Positions 1 through 7,634 of a DNA stretch of 64,000 nucleotides are shown here, piece after piece. Source of the DNA: an uncultured Planctomycetaceae bacterium (GTDB taxonomy: Bacteria; Planctomycetota; Planctomycetia; Planctomycetales; Planctomycetaceae); assembly GCA_903861195.1 (NCBI GenBank), contig CAIOTJ010000200.1:1-64000 (forward strand), read 5' to 3'. Numbering within the stretch: position 1 is the first letter of the stretch; each line of letters opens with the position of its first letter. Made by a program: the position numbers and the translations under genes. The notes under the pieces were generated by a model that saw nothing but the letters and a program-made list of their open reading frames with translations, was not told the origin of the DNA and did no database searches.

Positions 1-981
1 CTGCAGGAACCGCTGAGCAACATCGTTTCCGGCGTGATGCTGATGTTCGAACGGCCGATCAATCTGGGCGACTGGGTCAGTGCCGACGGGGTCACCGGCA
101 AAGTCCAGGAAATCAACTGGCGTTCGATCCACATCGCGGTCCCCACCCAGGGGCTCCGGATCATTCCCAACTCCCAGCTCTACAAGGGCTCGTTCAACAA
201 TCTCTCCCGGCCAGACCGTATTCGCACCGAGGCCATCGAGCTGGGGTTCTCGTACAACGACCCACCCAACAAGGTCAAGGAAATGCTGCTGCGGCTGCTG
301 CGGGAGACCCCCGGAGTGCTGGATGATCCGGCCCCCGCCGTCCGGACGGTGAACTATGCCGACTTTGCGATTCTGTACCGGGTGATCTTCTCGGTCGCCA
401 GCTCGGAGCAACTGCCGGTGGTCCGGGATGACTTCATGTCGCGGATCTGGTACGCGATTCGCCGGGAGGGAATCTCGATTCCCTTTCCCACTCAGACGGA
501 GATCACACAGTCGCAGCAGGAAGTGGATCAGGCGTCGACTCCCGACCCGGTGGCCCTGCTCTCTCAGTTCACCCCGTTCAAATCCGTGGGGGAGGCCCCG
601 CGGGATGAGCAACTCGAAGCAGGGCTGCGTGTTCGCGATTTTGGGACCGACGAACTGGTCGTTCGCGAGGGGGAGCGGATCGACGGACTGCACGTGGTGG
701 TGCGGGGGGAGGCCCGACTGACCGTCAGGGATGCCCGGGGCTACCCGCTGGAGGTGGCCCGCGTGGGACGTGGAGAGTTCTTTGGCGAAGGCTCGGTCCT
801 CGCGGAACTGCCCAGCGAGGTGACGGTGACCGCCTCCTCTGATCTGCAACTGGTTGTAGCCACCCCTTCGGCCATGTACCGCCTGATCGGCCGTAGCCCC
901 GCTCTCAGCCGGCAATTGGGGCACGTCATGGACAGCCGCCGCAAAGCCGCCCTCAGCGCACGCCGCGTCGCGTCCCGGTAG
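1..981 (+). CDS. MscS-type mechanosensitive channel with C-terminal cyclic-nucleotide-binding-like domain (5' partial)
   Basis: The reading frame is open from base 1, so the start and the transmembrane helices lie outside the window. The visible N-terminus is the MscS pore-lining/beta-domain boundary (EPLSNIVSGVMLMFERP, then GDWV and a VQEINWRS strand, then IIPNSQLY), as in small-conductance channels. About 75 residues of cytoplasmic alpha/beta domain follow. Residues 200-300 from the first visible codon form a cNMP-binding-like beta-roll (VVREGE, GRGEFFGEGSVL). The phosphate-binding cassette keeps FGE, but the Arg normally found after it is absent (ELPSEVTVTA), so true cyclic nucleotide binding is doubtful. 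The likely role is osmotic relief in the inner membrane with modified gating. Family assignment is secure; the ligand is unknown. Confidence 0.85.
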   Translation: MQEPLSNIVSGVMLMFERPINLGDWVSADGVTGKVQEINWRSIHIAVPTQGLRIIPNSQLYKGSFNNLSRPDRIRTEAIELGFSYNDPPNKVKEMLLRLLRETPGVLDDPAPAVRTVNYADFAILYRVIFSVASSEQLPVVRDDFMSRIWYAIRREGISIPFPTQTEITQSQQEVDQASTPDPVALLSQFTPFKSVGEAPRDEQLEAGLRVRDFGTDELVVREGERIDGLHVVVRGEARLTVRDARGYPLEVARVGRGEFFGEGSVLAELPSEVTVTASSDLQLVVATPSAMYRLIGRSPALSRQLGHVMDSRRKAALSARRVASR

Positions 982-1190
982 CGGCCCCCTCCCCCCCGCG
1001 CCCGGCAGTCGTCCACGGCTCGGCAGAGCCGGTCTGGGGACCGGTGCTTGACTCTGGTTCGGAACCGGCCTGAGTCTGGAAACTATTGCGCGTCTGGAAA
1101 GTTGGACAGGGGGGCGACTGCCCAGAGTAGCGCCGGGACGGCGGTTCGCGTGTAGAATGGAGTCAGGCCTGTGCAAACATCGCAGGCCTG

Positions 1191-2696
1191 ATGCCGGTCT
1201 CTGCCACTGAACCTCCGCTGCCCGCCCGCCCCATGAATCGCGGTCCTCTCTCTTCCATCTTTCACGGCACACAACCCTGGTCGCGGCGCACGATGCTGTC
1301 GCAGTGCGGTCTGGGTTGGGGCGGTCTGGCACTGGCCGATCTCCTGGCGAATTCCGCACCGGAAGCCCGTGCCGAGTCCGGTTCGAGTCCCATCGACCCG
1401 ATGAGCCCCCGGCAACCGCACTTTCCCGGTCGGGCCAGACACCTGATCCACATTTTTTTGAATGGCGGTTGTTCGCACCTCGACACGTTCGATCCGAAGC
1501 CCGCCCTGCAGCGCCACGCCGGCCAGAATCTGCCGGTCGAAAACCTGAAGACCGAGCGCAAGACCGGGGCCGCTTTTCCCTCTCCGTTCCAGTTCCAGCG
1601 GCACGGAGAATCGGGGTTGGAAATCAGCGAACTCTTTGCGCACACCGCCCGATGTGCCGACGATCTGCTGGTTGTGCGTTCGATGCATGCCAATGTTCCC
1701 AATCATGAGCCCTCCTTGATGCTCTGGAACTGCGGCGACCAGACCCAGGTGCGGCCCAGCATGGGCTCATGGGTCACATACGGGCTGGGGACCGAAAACC
1801 AGAACCTGCCGGGGTTCATCGTCATGTGTCCCGGCGGGTATCCGATCAAGGATGCCGAAAACTGGCAGTCGGCCTTTCTGCCGGGCGCCTACCAGGGGAC
1901 GTACCTCGATACGAAACACCGCGAGGTGGACAAGCTGATCGCCAACGTGCGCAATCCGCAACTCTCCCTGAGTCAGCAGCGGCGGCAGCTCGATCTGGTC
2001 CAGGCCCTCAACCGGGAGCATGCCCAGCGCCGGCAGCAGGAGGCGCCGCTGGAAGCACGGATCCATTCGCTGGAACTGGCGTACCGGATGCAGATTGCCG
2101 CCACCGACGCATTTGATGTGCAGCAGGAACCGCAGCACATCCAGGAGATGTACGGCCCCGGGACGCAGGCCCAGCAGATTCTGATGGCCCGCCGGTTGGT
2201 CGAGCGGGGAGTGCGCTACGTGCAGGTCTGGCATGGCGCCGGTCAGCCGTGGGACAATCATGACGACATTGAGGTCAATCATCGTCGGCTGGCGAAAGAG
2301 TGTGACCAGGCGATTGGAGCGCTCTTGACCGATCTGAAGCAACGGGGTCTGCTCGATGAGACCATTGTGATGATCGGCGGTGAGTTTGGCCGAACTCCGA
2401 CCGTGGAACTGCCTCAGCCGGGGGCCAACGCCGGGAAGATCAATGGCCGGGATCACAACCATTGGGGCTTCACCACCGTGCTGGCCGGAGGGGGCCTGAA
2501 GCGGGGGCATGTGCACGGGGCGACGGACGAATTTGGATTCGCGGCTGTCGAGAACAAGGTGCATGTGCATGACCTGCAGGCGACGCTGCTGCACCTGCTG
2601 GGGTTCGACCACACCCGATTGACCTATCGCTTCGCCGGACGCGACTTCCGCCTGACCGACGTGCATGGCTCGGTGATTCACGACCTCATCGCCTGA
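1191..2696 (+). CDS. DUF1501 family protein with Tat signal
   Basis: A 501-residue protein typical of the planctomycete DUF1501 family, a sulfatase-like/alkaline-phosphatase-fold group of unconfirmed activity. A twin-arginine export signal is visible near the N-terminus (SRRTMLSQCGLGWGGLALAD). The C-terminal half carries the family blocks GGEFGRTP and GRDHNHWG, and ends with a VHGSVIHDLIA-type terminus. The ATG at 1191 has a weak GCAGG upstream. An ATG at 1233 would put the twin arginines closer to the N-terminus and is an equally possible start. In most planctomycete genomes this family sits directly beside a PSCyt1/DUF1549-DUF1553 cytochrome gene. No such partner is present here, so the gene appears orphaned. 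Function is inferred only at family level. Confidence 0.85.
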   Translation: MPVSATEPPLPARPMNRGPLSSIFHGTQPWSRRTMLSQCGLGWGGLALADLLANSAPEARAESGSSPIDPMSPRQPHFPGRARHLIHIFLNGGCSHLDTFDPKPALQRHAGQNLPVENLKTERKTGAAFPSPFQFQRHGESGLEISELFAHTARCADDLLVVRSMHANVPNHEPSLMLWNCGDQTQVRPSMGSWVTYGLGTENQNLPGFIVMCPGGYPIKDAENWQSAFLPGAYQGTYLDTKHREVDKLIANVRNPQLSLSQQRRQLDLVQALNREHAQRRQQEAPLEARIHSLELAYRMQIAATDAFDVQQEPQHIQEMYGPGTQAQQILMARRLVERGVRYVQVWHGAGQPWDNHDDIEVNHRRLAKECDQAIGALLTDLKQRGLLDETIVMIGGEFGRTPTVELPQPGANAGKINGRDHNHWGFTTVLAGGGLKRGHVHGATDEFGFAAVENKVHVHDLQATLLHLLGFDHTRLTYRFAGRDFRLTDVHGSVIHDLIA

Positions 2697-2990
2697 ACCT
2701 GCCCCCGGCTATGAGTCATCCCGTGGGGCCGGGAGTCGGTCAGCGGGAGGGACCAGCGGTGAATGGATCGGGAACGGGGCGGCCCGGTCGCAGCCGACGG
2801 CAGCCCACACCGGCTGGCCAACCAAACTTCTGTCGATCATGGCGCGGTGCCACGGATTCGCTTGAGCAGCCCCGGCCATTGTGCATTCGGCTGCTCTTGT
2901 GCAGCCAGCTGGTGTTGTAGAGCCAGCTGGTGTTGTGGAACCAAGGGGCGGGTTTTCGGCCCACTCCCGGTTCCCGGTGGGACGGGCGAT
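2697..2990. other. Intergenic spacer between convergent genes
   Basis: This spacer of nearly 300 bases separates the DUF1501 gene from the convergent PIN/TRAM gene. It has no supported gene. The only structure seen is a short 18-base-period tandem duplication around 2903-2936. Confidence 0.5.
2903..2936. repeat. Short tandem direct repeat (18-base period)
   Basis: Two exact 16-base copies of AGCCAGCTGGTGTTGT start at 2903 and 2921. A third, degraded copy seems to precede them. They lie in the convergent intergenic spacer. The unit contains a CAGCTG palindrome. No function is evident; replication slippage is the simplest origin. Confidence 0.7.
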
Positions 2991-4007
2991 TCAGCGGTCG
3001 CCGGGGGTGGGAAGCCGTCCGAAGATCAATCGCCCCGCACTCTGCTGCAGGACGCTCTTCACGATGATTTCGGTGTCTTTGCCAATCATCGCCCCGCCAT
3101 CCTCGCAGACGACCATCGTGCCATCATCGAGGTAACCGACCCCCTGCCCCGCCGCCTCACCCGCCTTGACGATCCGCAGCTTGATCCGCTCTCCGGGGAG
3201 GTGCCGGGGACGCAGGCAGTTGGCGAGGTCGTTCAGGTTGATCACATCGACGCCATGAACGCTGGCCACTTTGTTGAGGTTGAAGTCGTTGGTGACGACG
3301 GCCCCCCCCAGGTCCTTCGCAACGTCGACGAGCCGCTGGTCGGTGGACTGCCCCTTCTCTTTGTCGTCCTTGACCTCTTCGATGCGCACTTCGATATGGT
3401 TGTTCGACTGCAGGCGGGAGACCATGTCGAGCCCACGCCGTCCCCGCCCGCGGCGGATCTTGTCATTGCTGTCGGCGATGTCCTGCAGTTCCTGCAGCAC
3501 GAACGACGGAATGACGATCGGGGCGTCGATGATCTTGGTATCGAGCACGTCGGCGATCCGGCCATCGATGAGAGAGCTGGCGTCCAGCACATAGGGCCGT
3601 CCGCCCCGAACCTCCTTGGCGAACTCGATGTACGGAATGATGAACCGGAACTTGTCGCGAGTCTGCAGCAGCAACGTCACGCAGAGATAGGGCAGGATCA
3701 AATTCGACAGCATCAGTGTGACGGGGCGATAGTTCCCGAGGATGACCGGTGCCAGGGCCAGATTGGTCAGCCAGCTGAGCAGGAACCCGATCAGCAGACC
3801 GAAATAGATGGCCGAGATCACATCAATCCGCTTCTGGGGAATCAGAATGTCGAGAAAGGTCACGATCTGCGAGGCCAGCATCAACAGGATGAAGCTGGTC
3901 ACCCGGTGGCTACCGAACGGCTCGGGCGGATTGTCGAGCGTGACGAACGACGCGATCGTTCCCACGCAGACCATCGCGTAGAGCACCCGGATGACAAACA
4001 GCAGCAT
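2991..4007 (-). CDS. Membrane-anchored PIN/TRAM domain nuclease (YacL-like)
   Basis: A 338-residue protein. It has four predicted N-terminal membrane helices (about residues 3-22, 38-55, 66-86, 95-112), a PIN domain at about 135-260 and a C-terminal TRAM domain at about 275-330. The PIN acidic residues are visible in VLDASSLIDGRI, LQELQDIAD, STDQRLVDVA and VVTNDFNLNK, so the metal-dependent RNase centre looks complete. The architecture matches Bacillus YacL-type proteins, which are thought to be membrane-tethered endoribonucleases. TRAM is an RNA-binding fold. The gene runs convergent to the DUF1501 gene. An 8-base inverted repeat at 4141-4173 lies upstream. The RNA target is unknown. Confidence 0.9.
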   Translation of the reverse strand: MLLFVIRVLYAMVCVGTIASFVTLDNPPEPFGSHRVTSFILLMLASQIVTFLDILIPQKRIDVISAIYFGLLIGFLLSWLTNLALAPVILGNYRPVTLMLSNLILPYLCVTLLLQTRDKFRFIIPYIEFAKEVRGGRPYVLDASSLIDGRIADVLDTKIIDAPIVIPSFVLQELQDIADSNDKIRRGRGRRGLDMVSRLQSNNHIEVRIEEVKDDKEKGQSTDQRLVDVAKDLGGAVVTNDFNLNKVASVHGVDVINLNDLANCLRPRHLPGERIKLRIVKAGEAAGQGVGYLDDGTMVVCEDGGAMIGKDTEIIVKSVLQQSAGRLIFGRLPTPGDR

Positions 4008-4140
4008 GGGAACACTCGTATCCTGATCTCAACAACAATTGCCTGACGGCGGTGCGATGCAAGCGACCAGGCCCAACCCACTCTTCCGTCAGGTTCGTGG
4101 TGCAGACTCCCGAAACGCTCTCTCCCTGTTCTCTATTGTT

Positions 4141-4173
4141 CTGCAAACCCGATTCGATGGCAAGCGTTTGCAG
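4141..4173. promoter_or_regulatory. Inverted repeat CTGCAAAC-N17-GTTTGCAG
   Basis: Perfect 8-base arms (4141-4148 and 4166-4173) flank a 17-base spacer, between the helicase stop (4291) and the YacL-like start (4007), both on the minus strand. It could be the helicase terminator stem or an operator for the downstream gene. No U-tract follows on the minus strand, which slightly favours an operator or a Rho-type site. Confidence 0.35.
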
Positions 4174-4290
4174 CGACCGGCCGGTTTCAGTCCTCAGACC
4201 GCGTCGCGATCCAGTATCCCCAACGCGGCCGATACGGCTGGCTGCCCTGCCTGTCGCGAGCCGTCGACTGGGTGCGGGGACCGTCGCCGG

Positions 4291-6861
4291 TCATCGGAGC
4301 CCCACGGGCTGCAGTGGAGCCTTCTGCGACAGGAAACTTCGTTCCGAACCGTCGGGAAACCGCACCACGACGGTCTGGCGCTTTCCTTCCCCACTGGCTT
4401 CGATGATCTCTCCCACCCCCAATTGCGGATGCCGGACCGACATACCGACCCGCAGCCCGCCCCCGTCGTTGGCGGTATTGGTTCCCGACAACAGGGAGGC
4501 TCCTGTCGTCAGATGCGGAATTCCTCCCAGCTTCGACTGGCGACGGCGTTTGGCCTCAAGTGCCTCGGCTTCACGACGGTTGAGCGCCGCCTGGCTGCGG
4601 GCCACATCCTCGGCACTGCGGGAAGTGGGCTGGGGAGGATTGGGCTGGGGAGGATTGGGCTGGGGAGGATTGGGCTGGGGAGGATTGGGCTGGGGAGGGG
4701 CCAGAGGATTGACCTCGGCCAAGGTGTGTTTCGACAACTCGAGCGCTTCGAGAGCCAGTTCGCGCGATTGGGCTGGAGGGCCGAATTCCGGCGTCGCGGT
4801 GTCTGTGGCCCCCTGGGAGCCCAACTCGGGCTGGAGGCGGCGCTCCCCACGTTCGAGCCGGGGGGCCCCGCCGGAGCGTGGTCCCGGCTTCGCGACCGGA
4901 TCTGGGGCGACCCGCGCAGCGTGGGACCGCCGGGCAGGACTGCGATCCGACAGACTCAGTTCCTCCAGGAATCGACTGGGGGCCGAAAGCATGCGCTGTC
5001 CACGCATGTCGCGGCTCCAGGTGCGGGTCAACAGCAGCCGCTCGCGGGCGCGGGTCACCCCGACGAACATCAGCCGGCGTTCCTCCTCGATTTCGTTGGG
5101 AGACTCGCTGCGCAGACTGCGGTCGTGGGGGAGCAGTCCCTCCTCCACTGCCGCGATGAAGACCACGGGAAACTCCAGCCCCTTGGCCGCATGCAGGGTC
5201 ATCAGCGTCACTTTGCCCGACGACTCATCCACACTGTCGAGATCAGCTACGAGGCTGCTGTTCTCGAGGAATCCCAGCAGCGTGGGATCGGCGGCGTGTT
5301 CCTGATCGTACTGGGCCGCCGCGTTCCGCAATTCCTCGATATTTGCCAGGCGCTGGAGATCGGCTTCATCATGCTTGTCGAGCCCGGCGGCATACCCGGT
5401 CTGCTTGAGCAGTTCATCGAACAGGGGCGAAACCCCGGCGAAGGGGGTCTTCGACAACCGGTCGATGATCTCCACAAACCGCCCGAGGGCCAGCGTGGCG
5501 CGCCGGGTGAGTCCGGGAAACTGGTCGGCCTGGCGGGCCGCCTCGAGGGGGGCGATCCCCTGCTGATCGGCCCAATCGAGCAGGCGGGCGATGGTGGTCT
5601 TGCCAATTCCCCGCACGGGAGTGTTCACCACCCGCTGGAACGCCAGCCGGTCGGCGGGATTGGCAATCAGCCGGAAGTAGGCCAGCAGATCCTTGATCTC
5701 GGCCCGCTCGTAAAACGCCAGCCCGGCGGCCACCTGGTAGGGGATGCGGTGACGTCCCAGCGCGAGTTCGATGGGACGGGAGAGGGCATTCACCCGGTAG
5801 AAAATGGCGAAGTCGGACCAGTCGCGTCCCTCATGCTGGGCGACTTGCCGGATCAGTGTGGAGATCCCTTCGGCCTCGAGATGCTGGTCATCGAAGAACA
5901 GCGACTCGATCTGGTGCCCCTCGTCATTGTCGGTGAAGAGGGTCTTGGGCTTACGCCGGACGTTGTTGGCAATCAGCGCATCGGCCGCCCGGCAGATCAC
6001 CTTCGTGCTGCGGTAGTTCATCTCGAGGCGAACGACCTGGGCCTCGGGGAAGTCCTGTTCGAACTGCAGGATGTTCCCCAATTCGGCCCCACGCCAGCCA
6101 TAGATCGATTGATCGGGATCCCCCGTGACACACAGATTGCGATGCTGCGAAGCCAGCATGCGAACAATCTGATACTGCGCGAAGTTCGTGTCCTGATACT
6201 CGTCCACCAGGATGTAACGGTACCGCTCACCCAGGTCCTGGCGGATCACCTCGCTCTCCGCCAGCAATCGGCCCACATGGCACAACAGGTCGTCAAAGTC
6301 GACCGAATTGGCCCGCAGCAGCAGGTCCTGGTAATTCTGGTAAACGCGGGACGCCACTTGGTCGAAGTAGTTGACCTGCCCTCCCTCACCGACTTCACGG
6401 GCGAATTCCTCGGCCGACTGCAGGCGGGACTTCGCACGGCTGATTCTTCCCAGCAGCTTGCCGGGACTGAAATGGGACGAGTCAATGTTCTGCTCGGAGA
6501 GCACCTCGCGCATCAGCGCGCCTTGATCTCCCGAGTCGAGGATTGTGAAGTTGGGCTGCAGACCCACTGCCGCTCCATACCGCCGGAGCAGCTGCGCACA
6601 GAATCGGTGGAAGGTGCTCACCCAGACGCGGCTCCCCGGCACAAGCCGGGTGACCCGCTCTTCCATTTCCCGCGCCGCCTTGTTGGTGAAGGTGAGGGCG
6701 AGAATGCGCGAGGCATACACCCCCGAATCCATCAGGCGGGCGATTCGGCGTGTGATCACCCGGGTCTTGCCCGAGCCGGGTCCGGCCAGAACCAGCAGGG
6801 GGCCATCGCGATGCTCGACCGCCGCCAGCTGGGCGGGATTCAAATCGGGACTGGCAGACAT
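4291..6861 (-). CDS. pcrA: UvrD/PcrA-type superfamily 1 DNA helicase
   Basis: An SF1A 3'-5' helicase of 856 residues. The motifs run in order: Walker A GPGSGKTRVITRR, TNKAAREMEERV (Ia), VDEYQDTN (II), DPDQSIYGWRGAE (III), MNYRST (IV), LMTLHAAKGLEFPVVF (V) and MFVGVTRARERL (VI). After motif VI comes a low-complexity linker containing a PQPNP repeat. A C-terminal Tudor-like segment (GMSVRHPQLGVGEI) then matches the RNA-polymerase-interacting tail of PcrA/UvrD. The ATG at 6861 is chosen because GGGAG lies 7 bases upstream; a TTG at 6879 is the alternative. The role is mismatch/nucleotide excision repair and removal of stalled complexes. PcrA and UvrD cannot be separated by motif. Confidence 0.93.
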   Translation of the reverse strand: MSASPDLNPAQLAAVEHRDGPLLVLAGPGSGKTRVITRRIARLMDSGVYASRILALTFTNKAAREMEERVTRLVPGSRVWVSTFHRFCAQLLRRYGAAVGLQPNFTILDSGDQGALMREVLSEQNIDSSHFSPGKLLGRISRAKSRLQSAEEFAREVGEGGQVNYFDQVASRVYQNYQDLLLRANSVDFDDLLCHVGRLLAESEVIRQDLGERYRYILVDEYQDTNFAQYQIVRMLASQHRNLCVTGDPDQSIYGWRGAELGNILQFEQDFPEAQVVRLEMNYRSTKVICRAADALIANNVRRKPKTLFTDNDEGHQIESLFFDDQHLEAEGISTLIRQVAQHEGRDWSDFAIFYRVNALSRPIELALGRHRIPYQVAAGLAFYERAEIKDLLAYFRLIANPADRLAFQRVVNTPVRGIGKTTIARLLDWADQQGIAPLEAARQADQFPGLTRRATLALGRFVEIIDRLSKTPFAGVSPLFDELLKQTGYAAGLDKHDEADLQRLANIEELRNAAAQYDQEHAADPTLLGFLENSSLVADLDSVDESSGKVTLMTLHAAKGLEFPVVFIAAVEEGLLPHDRSLRSESPNEIEEERRLMFVGVTRARERLLLTRTWSRDMRGQRMLSAPSRFLEELSLSDRSPARRSHAARVAPDPVAKPGPRSGGAPRLERGERRLQPELGSQGATDTATPEFGPPAQSRELALEALELSKHTLAEVNPLAPPQPNPPQPNPPQPNPPQPNPPQPTSRSAEDVARSQAALNRREAEALEAKRRRQSKLGGIPHLTTGASLLSGTNTANDGGGLRVGMSVRHPQLGVGEIIEASGEGKRQTVVVRFPDGSERSFLSQKAPLQPVGLR
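4626..4699. repeat. 15-base minisatellite inside the helicase gene
   Basis: About five copies of the 15-base unit TGGGCTGGGGAGGAT are in frame on the minus strand. They encode repeated PPQPN in the linker between helicase motif VI and the Tudor-like C-terminus. The unit length keeps the frame, so copy-number change would lengthen or shorten the linker without breaking the gene. Confidence 0.95.
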
Positions 6862-7088
6862 GCGGGAACTCCCTTTCAAAAACCCGCTGACTCAGCGGCA
6901 ATTTCGATGATACTTGGCGGGCTGCGGAGCGTACAGCCGCCGGGCGCGAGTGAATCCACCAAACCGCGCAGAGACTCATGGTCCCGCCCCGCGCACCGAT
7001 CTGGAAATCTTCCCCCCGCCAGTGATCCCCAGTCGTCCGACCGCCGTTGTCCCCGACGGCCCCACGGGCTCCAGTCAGCCCGCTCCAG

Positions 7089-7577
7089 TCAGCCCGCCTC
7101 AGGGGGCAGGCTGAAGGGAAAAACGAGCCGCGGCTGGGCCAGGCGCAGGTAGTCCGACATCGCCAGGATCACCGAGTCAGTCAACGAGCCGGCATTGAAA
7201 GCAATTCGCTCATTCGCAACGAGGAGCTGATCGACATGCAGGGGGAACGTCAGGATCGGCGGACCAAACGGGGGCACGCTGCCCGGCACCAGCCCTCCGG
7301 TCAGCGCTCCCAGTTCCGCGGGCGTCGCGAAGCGGGTCTTGCGGCACGGGAGGCTCCCCTTCACAGCGGCGGAATCAAGGCGGCAGTCGGCCCGCAATAC
7401 AAACAGCCGGAATTCCTCGTCGCACTTCAGCAACAGTGCCTTTCCGCCATTCGACAGCGGCTCTCCCCGGGCCGCGGCCGACTGCTCGGAAGTCAGTGTC
7501 GGCCCATGGTGCACCTCACGGAACGAAACCTCCTCGCGCCGCAGCCAGTCCAGAATCAGCCGATGGACCATGCTCAT
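7089..7577 (-). CDS. YbaK/ProX-type aminoacyl-tRNA deacylase domain protein
   Basis: A single-domain protein of 162 residues, the usual YbaK/EbsC length. Conserved elements include the N-terminal helix, the GKALLLK strand carrying the Lys expected near the active site, the FVLRADCRLD strand and the PFG/PPILTF loop, followed by a C-terminal NAGSLTDSV segment. This family hydrolyses mischarged aminoacyl-tRNAs (for example Cys-tRNAPro or Ala-tRNAPro) in trans; the specific substrate cannot be read from sequence. The gene sits 57 bases downstream of the sulfatase on the same strand and may be its last co-transcribed gene. An AGGA lies just ahead of the first ATG, and a second ATG two codons later is equally possible. 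Confidence 0.85.
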   Translation of the reverse strand: MSMVHRLILDWLRREEVSFREVHHGPTLTSEQSAAARGEPLSNGGKALLLKCDEEFRLFVLRADCRLDSAAVKGSLPCRKTRFATPAELGALTGGLVPGSVPPFGPPILTFPLHVDQLLVANERIAFNAGSLTDSVILAMSDYLRLAQPRLVFPFSLPPEAG

Positions 7578-7634
7578 GCTTCCTGCTCCCGAGGGGGGTT
7601 CCGGAACTCAGGGGATCTCCCGGGGTTGGCCAAC

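Noticed and set aside
2899-2940. Possible CRISPR or recombination repeat
   Set aside because: Only two to three contiguous 18-base copies without unique spacers; simple tandem duplication.
4039-7152. A plus-strand open frame of over 1,000 codons antisense to the helicase
   Set aside because: Its composition follows the helicase codons in mirror; the helicase has all seven SF1 motifs.
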